Positions 23,402-34,139 of a stretch of 64,000 nt of DNA are shown piece after piece. Within the stretch, counting starts at the first letter, position 1. Each line of letters begins with the position of its first letter. Origin of the DNA: Moniliophthora roreri (lineage: Eukaryota; Basidiomycota; Agaricomycetes; Agaricales; Marasmiaceae). Position numbers and translations under genes: made by a program. Below the pieces are notes generated by a model, which searched no databases, was not told where the DNA came from, and saw only the letters and a list, made by a program, of their open reading frames with translations. The DNA lies in assembly GCA_001466705.2 (NCBI GenBank), contig LATX02000252.1:1-64000 (forward strand), written 5' to 3'.

Positions 23402-24690
23402 CTCGGGGTAGCAAAAAGTGATAGTCGGTCACGTGTGGCGATATATTTTTTCTCTCACAACTGTCACCTTCACATCGCTCATTATCACTCTTCTTAATGT
23501 TGCTCATCTCCAAGGCTTGTTTCATGGTATATATACTAATCAATATACTTTTTACTCAACTCAAAATCTAGTGTGACCCCCGCGAGCCTTAATAATAGCA
23601 TCAACAATCTTGTCCATCCATACAACATACTTGTTAACAACGTCAACTGGTATCTCCTCCCAAACTTCCTTAACTACTGCAATCAAGCCTTCCATAGTTG
23701 TTGGACAATGTTGTCTCTCACATAGACGACGCTTTAGCTTATGCCAAAGTGGCTCGATGGGGTTAACATCAGGTGAAGATGGGGGGTGCGGGAAAAGATT
23801 GATGTTGTGGGAGCGGAGCCATTGGGTGGTTGATTTTGCAGTATGACTGGGTGCACTGTCCTGCTGGAATGATATCTCTCCCCTCTCTGACTTCATCTCT
23901 TCATAGAAATGTAGAAGACACCCCTCCAAAACCTGCTCCTGGTACCTTTTTGCTGTCATCCCACCACCACGGCCTCCTGGATATTCCAACACAATCAGTG
24001 GCCCCTTCCTATCCTTCATGATGCATGCCCACACCATAACCCGGATGCTAGACTGCTTGAATGTTGGTACCACACAGTCTTCCTTCAATTCTTCATCTGC
24101 ACGACGTGTGACATAAACCCTGCCACCTGCACCATCCTGACAAACATAGGCCTCATCCGACCACACCTTCAAACTCCAGTCTGTTCCCTTCTGTTGGCGT
24201 GCCCAGCTCAACCTTTTGTTCTTCTGAGCCTTCGTCAGCCATGGAACCTTCTTTGCAACCCATTGGTGGTATCCTGTTGCTGCCAGATAATTCCGAACTG
24301 TGGAAGCAGAGAGACGTGGTTCTGTCTGATTGCCAATTTGTTCAAATGGCATTCGGCGGTTCTTCTTGGCAGTCCTGATTAGTTGTCGCTTTGCTCTCTC
24401 AGTGACTTTTCTCGGGTGGCCGCTGCGTTGTCTGTTACTAGTCGAACCGGTCTCGCAAAATTTCCTCCAGATTTTCTGGCTTGTGTCATATGGAATCCCA
24501 GCAAGTTTGGAGGCCTCATAGATGGTGCTTCCAGTCTGTAAGGCTCCTATCAGCTGGTTCTTCTTCGGAGAACTATGTTGAGCACGAAACATGGGAGATT
24601 ATGGGAATGTAGTAGATAATATATATGAAAAATTATGACGCATCTATTTTCGACTAAAGTCACGTGACCGTTACTTTTTGTGACCCCGAG
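23402..24690 (-). mobile_element. Intact Tc1/mariner element (1289 bp)
   Basis: Terminal inverted repeats start CTCGGGGTAGCAAAAAGT on the left and CTCGGGGTCACAAAAAGT on the reverse complement of the right, and both run into a CACGTG motif. TA at 23400-23401 and 24691-24692 is the target duplication. The host is a decayed family B LTR, whose uninterrupted copy reads GACTCTAGTTAAG at this site. The element is CpG-rich and undamaged while the host is CpG-poor, so it arrived after the host decayed. Confidence 0.95.
23561..24592 (-). CDS. Tc1-family DDE transposase (343 aa, intact)
   Basis: The enzyme cuts the element ends and inserts the excised DNA at TA sites, acting in the nucleus. The N-terminal half has a helix-turn-helix region (about residues 8-60, EASKLAGIPYDTSQKIW) and a basic linker (RSGHPRKVTERAKRQ), then a second HTH-like part (SASTVRNYLAATGY). 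The catalytic triad is complete: D146 in WSDEAYV, D245 in FQQDSAPSH and E280 in PDVNPIEPLW, with 34 residues between D245 and E280, the DD34E spacing of the Tc1 group. The length of 343 aa is normal for the family. The ATG at 24592 lies about 100 bp inside the right terminal repeat, and there is no intron and no stop. It is the only intact transposase in the window and could be active; expression is unknown. Confidence 0.95.
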   Translation of the reverse strand: MFRAQHSSPKKNQLIGALQTGSTIYEASKLAGIPYDTSQKIWRKFCETGSTSNRQRSGHPRKVTERAKRQLIRTAKKNRRMPFEQIGNQTEPRLSASTVRNYLAATGYHQWVAKKVPWLTKAQKNKRLSWARQQKGTDWSLKVWSDEAYVCQDGAGGRVYVTRRADEELKEDCVVPTFKQSSIRVMVWACIMKDRKGPLIVLEYPGGRGGGMTAKRYQEQVLEGCLLHFYEEMKSERGEISFQQDSAPSHTAKSTTQWLRSHNINLFPHPPSSPDVNPIEPLWHKLKRRLCERQHCPTTMEGLIAVVKEVWEEIPVDVVNKYVVWMDKIVDAIIKARGGHTRF

Positions 24691-25841
24691 TAGTTAAGAC
24701 AACTTAAGTATTGCACTCAAGGGTCACAAAGTGTAGGTTTTTAAACACAAGTGGTTTATTGATTGGTTATCAGATTTGTATACAGTAAGGCAAGATATAT
24801 ATATGTATAAATCTTGGCTTGACTAGAAGCGACTGACTGGCAAGTGCATAAAGACTTGGTCTAAGAAGCTGTGTGGAGGTCTAAATCGACACTGCATGGG
24901 GCTATAAGGTGCAAGTACCAGTTGGTGCTTGAGCCTGCATCTACAAGTACAGCTCTTTATATACAGAATAATAATTGGAAATAACAAAATAAAAGATAAA
25001 ATGAGTGTGTTTTAGTTTATAGTATAAATCATATGCATTTGTGCCTAAAAGTTTGATTCTGCATAGCAATTAGGTATATTGGGTATATTTGGTGACCAAA
25101 CAGTTGATTTATTGGGTTTTTGACCCTGTGTGGAGTGTTGCTAGGTCATACAATCCTTTCATGTAGCCACAGGTTCTGGACCAGCTGTATATGTGGGTAT
25201 GTTTCTCTTTCTGCCAGTTCACTTCCACATAGCTGCTTTCTACTATTGGATTGGTGGATGTCACAGTCTAGACATCTGCCATATTCAATCTCCTCCCGTC
25301 CTGTGTATGATCTTGTGAGTCATTCACAATCTCCAGCATGCTCGTTGCCTATCAGTCGTTCCACGTACACCTGGAAAGGCCGTCATATCTGCATGAGTGT
25401 CTTCAAAGCTCCACATAGGAACAAGTTCCAACCGTGTACTAGTTATCAATAGTAATAATTAGGTTTTAAGTCTATTGACACATTATCATGCAATGTGATC
25501 ACAAAATGAACAATCTAGTGCACTTAGACTGTGGATCCCACTAATATCTATTCCTTTGTGTTTGGAATTAGTGGTTTCTGGCCCGTTTTATTAACCAAGG
25601 GCTCTCACAGTGATGCCTCACTGTAATGTAGGGGGCTAGTATAGACTACTAACCTCCTCTAGATTGTGTTAGTGTCAATTATTAGACTTATTAGACCTGG
25701 CACTTAAAGCTTAGGTGCCGTATTAGAGCTCGTGGGTCAGCAAGTCACATGAATATCACACATACTTCTGGGCTCTTTTTCTAGTATTTGATGTGAAAAG
25801 TGCACAATTTCACGTCTAGGCCAAAATTGGGCACATCATCG

Positions 25842-26345
25842 TTAAGCTTGGTCTTGGACTGTTAAGACTGGTTGAAGGTATTATAACACCCTTAATCACC
25901 CCTAACCACCCTTAACTGGTAATGGCAGGTAAAGAGGTGGTTAGGAGAGGGTTATATCCCACACAATACTGGTGAGTATGAGTCATATGGTTGTTATATC
26001 TTCTATTACTGATCAAGTCAAGTTGGACTACAGTTATACCAGGGATATGTCTACCAATTACCAGGTGCTGCCAAGGTTCAGGCGTTTTAGCTGCCCATAA
26101 CCTGTCAGCACCTTTTGTTATTTTGTGTGATGGGGAAGACCTAGCACTCTTGAAGTTTGAAGTCATGCAGAGAGGTAATTTGAATTTAATAAGATCCAGC
26201 TCCATTCCTCCATGATCAGACTTTGCCATCACTTCTGGTACCAAGTTCCAGAAAACGCTAAACAAATCATCGTTAAGGATTACAAGCAGCACAAATTTAA
26301 TGCACATGTCTACCTGGGCCATCATGCTATGAAACAGGCCCTAAT
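25842..26345. repeat. Decayed copy of the sequence downstream of the nucleotidyltransferase gene
   Basis: Stretches at 26132-26345 match 49945-50393 (for example GACCTAGCACTCTTGAAG and CAAGTTCCAGAAAACGC), with CpG lost here. The part 25860-25960 carries a run of TAACACCC/TAACCACCC motifs. A reading frame on the minus strand at 26325-25912 is not conserved in the other copy and is not called a gene. Confidence 0.55.
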
Positions 26346-27700
26346 CTAAACCTTGAAACCCAATCACCCCCACTGCTTCCTTGACTCTGAGTACTCCTTG
26401 ACAAACACTTCCACCCTATTCTGCATTTCACACATGAACTCCAACTGACTGGATAGCCACTCCTCTTTCTTTAGCTTCAAATTCACTTCACAATCCACTG
26501 CCAACTTGAGCATTTCTTCGAGATCAGCAACATCATGTTGAGCTCTTGCCTACATTCACACTTCCTTCGAAATATGATCTACATCCCATGCCTAGAGTTT
26601 TGTCAACAGCAACAGTAGAATGGGCATGACAGGTATATCTCCCCCTCATGGCTGAACGTGTTGCACCTGTGCTTTGGATATGGCTGGTACATGGAATTGG
26701 TTGTCACGACCTGGAAGGAAGATGTTATGTTACTTGCACAGCAATGACAACTAACTTAACACTGTTATGATGTAACGGCGCTAAGTTGACAAGATCAAGT
26801 TTGAGTTCAACAATAACAATGGGTAAAACCCTCTGCTAATGTCTGAGTGTCGGTCAATAGTGAGCAAGATGTCAAGAGTGAATTAACTAGGTCAAGCTGG
26901 GGAAGCTTAGACCTAGAAACTATCTACTTATACAAGCATTGTAGCTACTCGTTTGCGGTACAAACTGTTAGAGCGACATCATTGTTTAGTAAACAAGTAG
27001 AAAGCAATAGAACATGAAAGAATGTCGATGAAGTCATAAACAAGAAACATGACATCTTAAGTAATGTCATAGATCAAGTTAGAATCGAATAGAATGAGAT
27101 AGAAGAATGAAGTCATAATGATGTCAGCATGACATCTTAAATAGGAAGAAAAGCATGATCGGAAAAGGGAACTGGAAAGGTGTAAGCGTCCAGATGTCAA
27201 TGAATAGCATAGGTAAAAGCGCTCAAACGGCACTTGATGGTTATAAAAGGAAAGACAAAGAAATAATGTCTGTGAAGTGAAAATAAAATGTAAGCATCTG
27301 TGAGCATTTGTAACAGAAGATATCAATTTTGTATGAGCTTTGGGAGGTTGGTTGATAATAAAGTTTCTTGTGCTCAGTGCTGGGTATGGAGGATGGGATG
27401 AGGCTGAATTTAGAGTTGGCTTTCACAATAAGGTCTTTTATAGTGGAGAGAGAATGCCCATTGTTCATGAGGAGTACAATGTCTACATCCTAATGAAATG
27501 TTATGCATCAAGCAATGAACATGCTTGTAAGAATCTCAGAACTCACATTGGATGCTTGATTTTCCATTCTGTAGGTTAAACAAGCAGTGCTCCCAAGAAT
27601 ACAGCAGTTGATGTGGTTTTTGGTGAGAGCTTGAATAGCTGCTTGAGCTGCATTTGTAATAGCAGTGGCACTCATGCTCATCTGGAAAATTTACCAGGCA
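26346..27700 (-). pseudogene. CpG-decayed copy of the nucleotidyltransferase-like gene, split by a solo LTR
   Basis: Minus-strand homologue of the intact gene at 50394-51188. Matching parts include STIKDLIVKANSKFSLIPSS at 27450-27390 and the C-terminal region at 26720-26346. A family A solo LTR (26723-27315) sits in the middle. Differences from the intact copy are mainly CpG to TpG or CpA: CAACGTCACGTTGAG in the intact copy is CAACATCATGTTGAG here. Several frames are broken, so it cannot encode the protein. Confidence 0.75.
26723..27315 (+). mobile_element. Solo LTR, family A, copy 3 (593 bp, target duplication GAAGA)
   Basis: Runs TGTTATGTTACTTGCACAGC ... TTTGTAACA. GAAGA at 26718-26722 is repeated at 27316-27320. 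The intact paralogous locus (GGAAGGAAGATATCAATTTT at 50758) gives the empty site. CpG positions of copy 1 are TpG/CpA here, so this copy decayed together with its host. Confidence 0.92.
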
Positions 27701-27902
27701 ACCTAACCCTATGGTACCTGATATCACTCCATGTATGTCAATATCACCCAATGAAAGTTGACATTATGAGTTCCAGATGGTCATTGTCACAGAGAGGGTA
27801 GGTTGCAACCTCTGTGTGACTCAACATGAACCTGCTCAAGCTTGGTGTGCACTTGTGTGAGCTGATAAAGTGGGTTACTGAGGTTGGCATTGCATTTCAA
27901 TT

Positions 27903-28066
27903 GGCTTTGTCAGGTTCCATAGGTTACATTGAGTTTCAGTGGCTTTATTGAGTTCTGGTGGCTATGTCAAGTCCCAGATGGTTTCATTTAGCTATATCAA
28001 GCTCTAGAAGGTTGTGTCAACTTATCAAAGGTCAGATACAGCTATCAGTTATGTCAAGTCCCAGAG
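27903..28066. repeat. Degenerate tandem repeat, unit about 19 bp
   Basis: Successive units such as GGCTTTGTCAGGTTCCATA, GGTTACATTGAGTTTCAGT, GGCTTTATTGAGTTCTGGT and GGCTATGTCAAGTCCCAGAT follow one another, with later units longer or damaged. About seven units are visible. No gene reads through it. Confidence 0.6.
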
Positions 28067-29529
28067 AATCACCAGCAGCCTCTACATATCAATCCTATGA
28101 ATAAATGAAAGTTCAGGACATATTCCAAAGCTCTACATAGATACAGGTAGTAGATATTAGATAGTAGATATGGTGTAAGCTAGACCATATAATCAACTCA
28201 TAAGACATGTGTGAAAGCCTGAGGGTAGTGAATCAGTGACAAGCATGCACAGCCAGTGAGACTCAAGACTCACTAGTACAAACTACAAAGAACAATCATC
28301 ATAGTATATAGCACATTGTAGTCAGAATGGAAGCAATATAGTATTAAGCTGAACTGTTAAAGAGAAACTCAGTTAGGTGCAGGCCAATTCAGCAGAAATC
28401 ATCTACATTGCCACAATTCAAACAGTGAGAATGTACAAGGGCCAGTATTCAGGGTCTTGTGCCTATATGCACAGGTTAGATGAAGCATATGATGTATGAG
28501 CATATTCTCACCTGAGTCATGAGGGGTGGGGTATGTGAGAGTTGGGAATGATATGGGTTCAAGGTGATTGAGGTGTTCTAGAAATATGAGCAGATCAGTA
28601 TAGTTTGGTATGACAATGTGATATGCAACTCACCTTTGTACAGGACACATCTTACAGAAACCAATGGAAACATCTAGCAAAGACAGTGTTTGCAGACACA
28701 AAGATAATGATGAAGAGCTGTCCAAAGAATGAGGACCCAAACAAGGTTCAAGATCTCAGATGTCTGCTGAAGATTGGTGGTGATTGTGGGAAAAGGCATG
28801 GTGACAATGAGGGGAGGAGCATGGATGGTGCCAGTGCTGGAGGCAAGAGTATGGCAACCATGGAAAGGCCAGCATAGTGGGTAAGGTTGTCTTCTGTGAT
28901 TTAGAGCTTCCAATCAAGGACATTTGGAAACTCTTGCTTGATCCATCTGACATCTCTCTCTTCCCAAATACACCAGTGCAAAGAGCCCAGTGAACATTCT
29001 TCAGAATAGAGTCATTAAGGTACTGCAAGGGTGAGAAAGGATTAGGTACTATTACCAAGTGAATGATTGTAGCTTATAAGACATACCTTTGATGCAGTAA
29101 TCAATGCTCCAAGGCACACATGTTCCAATGCCCACTCTTCCAAAGCATTGTGCAGATGAGGCTTTGCTCTGAAAGAATCATGACTGATGCTTGCAAGGTG
29201 ATTGGTTTCCTGGTTGCTATGATGTGACCTGTTTACATGCATAGGCTATGAGATTCAGCTTGTTGTTGAGCTGACCACAGGGCATGTTAGAATCATGCTT
29301 GCAAATGGGTTGTTGACATAAGGATTCTTGTGAGGGTGAGACTGAGCTGTGACATTGCCAAGGTGTTTGCTGAGTAGGCAGAGTGAGACATGGGGCATGG
29401 TGAGAAGGTGAGGTGAGGTTATGGTATGGCAATGATGAGAGGGAGAAAGTGACAGCAATGAGAGAGAGAGTGTGACAGTGAGAGGGAGAGGACAGTGAGA
29501 GATGGTGGTGGTACAAAAGAAAGAAGGAA
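28067..29529. other. CpG-poor region with no recognisable gene
   Basis: Short open frames exist on both strands but show no known motif and no conserved partner. A purine-rich, GAGAGA-containing stretch lies at about 29440-29510. Confidence 0.5.
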
Positions 29530-29920
29530 AAGTTGGAGTTTGAGATTTTATGGAATTTAAGGTCTGCTTTGGAGAGGTCTTCATTCACATGATCACTGCT
29601 CATTTTTCCTAGATATCCTTCATAAAGGTGCTGTATCGGTGTTGCATCACTCATGCAACCCCTTTGTATTCCAATGATATGCTATGTAACACAATATAAC
29701 ACCCAAAATGCATTATATTGCGATATAATGTCCACAATGCATTGTAACACCCTGTAACTATTACAAGGCATTATAACAGGTATGTAATTGTGTTATATTC
29801 CTATGAAATTATTACAGTATGTTATAACTACATTACATTCATCTAGAACAATTATGGACCATTGCATTTCATGGTAATGCCCTGTAACCCATTGCAGTGG
29901 CCTGTCAGTTTTGGTGATGG
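29530..29920. repeat. Dispersed repeat C, copy 1 (partner 47215-47540)
   Basis: Shares TTTAAGGTCTGCTTTGGAG, CTTCATTCACATGAT, TTTTTCCTAGATATCC and CCCTGTAACCCATTGCAG with the partner, in the same order. The right half is a series of TAACACC / CCTGTAAC / CATTATAAC motifs able to pair with one another. Confidence 0.65.
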
Positions 29921-30199
29921 ATTATTACATTCAAAATGAACATAGAAAGATCAGAGAAGACCTATTGTTTGTATTTCTGCTACACAATGAGCTTACAGGG
30001 ACAAAGGAGTAACTTTTCTTACCTTGATTACAGTTTGACTCCCAAAGAGGGCTTATGAGTCTTTTCCACTTAACTTTGGCATTTGTAGTTGGCCCATAAA
30101 TAGTGCCCTTGAATAAATGGAGGGAATACCTTGAGAATCAGACTGTAGAAGGTACATACTGAAACAGCCCATATTCTACCCCATTTCTGATGTCTTTTG

Positions 30200-30910
30200 G
30201 CTGAATTTTGGGGTTGCTTATAGCTGTCTTTGGAGCAGCTAAATTGAAGTGTTTTGTATTGTGGAATGATGAGGCTGCCACATATCACAAATGTCTGAGT
30301 CAGATGCCAGAAAGTGGTTGGGAACTGGTGGACTTGAGTCATTACTCAGATCTAGAGGCCTTGGAACTTATAGAATCCTGTTAAGAACATAATATGCTGA
30401 AGAGGTATAACATGTTTGAAAGAGGTTCTTTGGATGAGTCAGTTGAATTTGTAATTGGTATTTTGTAGTCACAGTTGTGATGGCATAGTAAGAGTTTTTT
30501 AGAAACAATAAGCAGCATCACCTTGCCTTGCCCACCATTATGATACCTTAGGACTACTACAAGTCTTGAAGCACTTTTAGTTGAAAGATTCTGGAATTTT
30601 CAGTATGATAAAAAGACTGCCTATGCCTGGTTACAAAATACTTATATGTCAAAGCAGAATAGAAATCCCAAATGTGACACTGAGGTCTTGGGTAATTGGA
30701 TTGGTATTTACTCTTGTACACTATCAACTCCTGTGTTTCCAGCTTGGTATTGAGCTAAACAATGTTTTTTCTTTTTTATACAGCTTACAACTGCACTATA
30801 GAGCCTAACCAACAACCAGCTTGCTGAACAGTGAATGTTCAAATTATAGACCATGAGATACACCTGTTACCCTATTATCACAAATTCATTGTCCTCCAAA
30901 GCTCCTCCCT
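30200..30910. repeat. Decayed copy of 51430-52165
   Basis: The two regions align from GAATTTTGGGGTT to GGTCCTCCAAAGC. CpG in the right-hand copy is TpG or CpA here: for example GATGGCATCGCGAGATTTTT there versus GATGGCATAGTAAGAGTTTT here. No conserved protein was recognised in either copy. Confidence 0.7.
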
Positions 30911-30949
30911 GTTGAAGAAAGAGATAACTGCAGACAAATGTCCTAGGCA

Positions 30950-31025
30950 GCAGCATAGTGGCACAGTGGTAATGTGTCTTCAACTTATATTGTTTATATG
31001 GGGTATTGACCCTAAGACTTGCTGA
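30950..31025 (+). mobile_element. Possible tRNA-derived SINE head
   Basis: TGGCACAGTGG at 30959-30969 matches a polymerase III A box. GGTATTGACCC at 31002-31012 matches a B box whose TCGA has become TTGA. Their spacing of 32 bp is that of a tRNA gene. Acceptor-stem ends do not pair, so it is not a functional tRNA. The 3' end of the element is not visible. Confidence 0.4.
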
Positions 31026-31479
31026 GCACTTGAGAGATGTGAGTAAGTGATTTATTCACTTAAGGAACTGAGGGAACAAGCCCTCATACATGTCTGCTTT
31101 TATACTACTTAAATTCTTATCTACTAAGAAAGGAAACTACCAATAAGTGTATGAGGAGTATTTTTAAGCAGAAGGACAATAAATATCTAAGTATAGTACT
31201 ATATTGTCTGAGTAAGGACTGAATTGTAGCTCAGTCAGCATAAAGAGCATATATGCTTCTAATGACTTGTCTAAGTCTATTGTTTGTACCAGGATCATAT
31301 CCTATAGATTAATAAGACCTTTAGCATGTGCTACATGCATAAGAATAAATTTCTTAATATTCTTGAAGACTGAGTCAAAATGACTTGTCTTTTAGTCCTC
31401 AGATTCACTGATACAAATATCTAGTTTCCATGATCATGTCTAGGCCATGTGATGACTACAGATTGTTTCAATACTCCCT

Positions 31480-33084
31480 TTCCATTGCACTGTGTCATCC
31501 AGACTGGCATTGAGCAATAGCATTCACTCTCTAAAGCAGAGCAGCAAGGTCTATTGTGGGGAGCATACAATGCAGTCTGTCAGGAGAAGGGGCATAAGGA
31601 CTTCTTGCAGCTTTTAGATGCTGAGAAGGACACCACTGACTTGTTTCTCTGGGTTGGGTGTGGAATGCATAAAGAACTAGATTCTGTCAAGGGCAGCAAT
31701 ATGTAGATGCAGGCACATTGAGAGGAGATTAGTGCCACATCTCCATGGGACCTCCCAAACCGGAATAATGCTGCCATCCTGTCATCAGCAGATGCAGGTC
31801 CTGAAGTCACTCAATGTGGTGGTGTCAAAACAGCAGCTCTTGCAGGATCTGTCTTCAAAGACAAGGATAGGAAAAAGAGTCAGCATAATGTCTATAAGGC
31901 ATTTATGGAGACCTCACTTGGCTATACAAAGGACTTTCCTGATACAAGCAACATTCAGTATGGTGCATACTGTGGTGCAGCTACCAAGCTTATTGTCAAC
32001 CACCCACTCTACATTGATTTCCTTGAGCTCATTTGGGACAAAAAAAATACAATGACATGGACTAACCTCAAGGAAAATCTCTATAGTGCACTTCATGATA
32101 TCTCTACCCTCACCAAACTCTCTGTCTTATCCCTGTATAGACAACTTATCAGCATTCTATATCTGACAACTATTCATGCAGATCTGAAAGCAAATGCCTT
32201 AATGCTTGGGCCATTACATGAAGGGGCTAAAGGCTCACCTGTGGAAGCTTATTGCTAATCCAGACCTTGTGTTGGGCAGTGAAGCACAGCCAGAGGAGTG
32301 CATGTTTGATCACTACCTGTGGGAGAGTCCAGAGGGATTCTACACAATCCACTCTATGAAATCACAATTGCCTCACCTTCAAGAAATATTTGTTGCCTTT
32401 TTTGAAGGTGCATTGGAGACCTGGGAGCATTTTACAGCTGAGTACAAAGCTAGTAGCTGGATAGTGAATGCAACAGATGCTCAGAAACAGATGGTGAACA
32501 TCCCAATGACAAATGATCTCAACAAGTCAAAACTTGGAGGGCTGTGATGGCAGAAGACAAAGGCACCTAATGAAACTATCAATCACCATAATTCCCAGAC
32601 TATGTACAAAGCAAACAGCACATCAGCATATGTCCAACACATCCTCAAAGGAAAGGCTCACTAGCAATTTCTTTGTCAGGAGTCATGTCATTTGAATGCG
32701 AGTGGTCAGTCTAGAGCATGGAAAGTGGCTCAAGCACAATATGATTGTGAGAGAGCTGCTGCTAAAGTGGTGGCAAAGGCAGCACAGGTCAAACAACAAG
32801 AAGAGCATGTGAGAAGGGTATGGGAGGTTGAAGCTATCCTGGACATTGCTATAATTCAAAGGCATGAGTTCATGGTCCCAATGCTTGATGTGCAGTTGGC
32901 ATGGCACCAAGACATGCAAAACAACACATCTATCTCAGGAAGCTTGAAGAAAATAGAAAAGAAAGTGGATAAAGTGGCTTTTCTGATAAGAATAATTGAG
33001 GAATACCTCTCTCAGCAGCAGCAAGATGCACAGGAGGCGGTAGATAAGGAAGATGTTGAAATGGATGTAGATGAAGAGTTGTGA
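31480..33084 (+). pseudogene. Remnant of a multi-copy Agaricomycete protein of unknown function
   Basis: Plus-strand coding pieces run 31905-32258, 32206-32547, then 32550-33084. Recognisable segments include METSLGYTKDFPDTSN, YDFLELI-like YIDFLELIWDKK, FFEGALETWEHFTAEY and NIPMTNDLNKSKLGG, followed by an Ala/Lys/Glu-rich, probably coiled-coil region and an acidic end (VDKEDVEMDVDEEL). I recall this order of motifs from repeated hypothetical proteins of mushroom-forming fungi but cannot attach a name or a reaction. Frame shifts between pieces (a one-frame change at about 32230) and a stop at 32545 show that it is broken. The upstream part (31480-31900) reads in several frames. CpG is very low, as in the surrounding DNA. 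Confidence 0.45.
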
Positions 33085-34139
33085 GCTGGTGGGTCCTGTT
33101 GATGTTTTATGTTCAGTTTAAGGTTCAATTATGCCATCAGCTATGATTAAGTTTATTTTGTGTAAATACTGGTAAACTATACTTGGCCTACCCATAGTTG
33201 TATTCCAACCACTAATATACTTGATTCCGAGCTCACAGTCACATAGTGTGTCAGACTATCCACCTGAAATCATTAATTCACCATAGCAAAGAGACCTAGG
33301 CTGGGTTGCCAAGGCCTCAGCATGGAGAATGATGGGAATTCCCATGCACAAAACACCTTGCCCCATTGCTGCCACTTAATATTGATTGCCTAGGTGACCT
33401 TGGTGACTGTGGGACCCTTGTGAGCTTGCCTGGATATTATTGGACCTCTTTGCTTAACCCTCTCAGGATTCCAAGCTCAGACATTCTGATGAGATCAGAA
33501 ATAGTTGGTGGTGTAGATGTCTGGGATCAAATTGCTTAGAAACAGAAGCAACTGAGTGTGGGTTTTGCTGTAGTCACATCATGCATACCTGGGCTTTTTC
33601 ATTGGGTGTATGGTGTATATTGTACTAGAAGTGCAGACCAAATGTTGTTAGTGTAAAACTTTTTTAATTCCTCTCAGATTGCTCTAGAAGTTTGGTACAC
33701 TTGCTCTTCTAGTTCTAAACCCTCACTCCACCAGCTTTCAGATTTTTCCAGGCAACATTGGCTGAAGCCAGAGGATGCTATGAGAGAACCTCATTCTAGT
33801 AGGAAGTGCAGACTATTTCCTGTGCAAGTTAGCAGAGTTTGACATTTGGCAAGAATCTTTTCTTCATGTATTGCAGGACAAATAAGGTGCAGTATCTATT
33901 AATCAATATAGATGTACCTAGAAGAAGATTTTGAGATAGGAAAGCTCAGAGTTAAGTGCAAGAGAGACAATAATTTGCCTGGGTCTGCATTCCTACAATA
34001 TTGATAGTAAAGATGAAGTTTGAAACCATTTGAAACTGAGAGCAGGTGACAGCTTGATTTGCACCCATAGATGCATCAGACAATGGTGCACATGGACTTC
34101 TGGAAGGTGTTGGTAATATACCAAATTTTTACAATTTTC
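33085..34139. other. Gene-free CpG-poor DNA
   Basis: I find no reading frame with motifs, no repeat partner elsewhere in the window and no terminal repeats in this stretch. Confidence 0.5.

Larger units (their letters stand above)
19781..25838 (-). mobile_element. Long LTR, family B, copy 2, in three pieces
   Basis: Reverse-strand copy of 9930-11368. The pieces are 19781-20023, 23354-23401 and 24691-25838. The first break holds the CACTA-like/pol block with TTT on both outer sides (20021-20023 and 23354-23356). The second break holds the Tc1 element, flanked by TA. Joining the pieces gives a sequence continuous with copy 1. The hairpin arm GACTGACTGG is at 24831-24840, while the partner has decayed. 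No target duplication of the LTR itself is seen. Confidence 0.75.

Noticed and set aside
25885..25920. Interstitial telomere-like CCCTAA-type motifs
   Set aside because: The motifs (ACCCTTAATCACCCCTAACC) are irregular in spacing and sequence and belong to the dispersed TAACACC clusters, not to a regular telomere array.
27903..28066. CRISPR-like array
   Set aside because: The units are degenerate and adjoin without spacers, and the genome is eukaryotic.
30950..31025. Functional tRNA gene
   Set aside because: A and B boxes are present but acceptor-stem ends do not pair and no clear anticodon arm forms.
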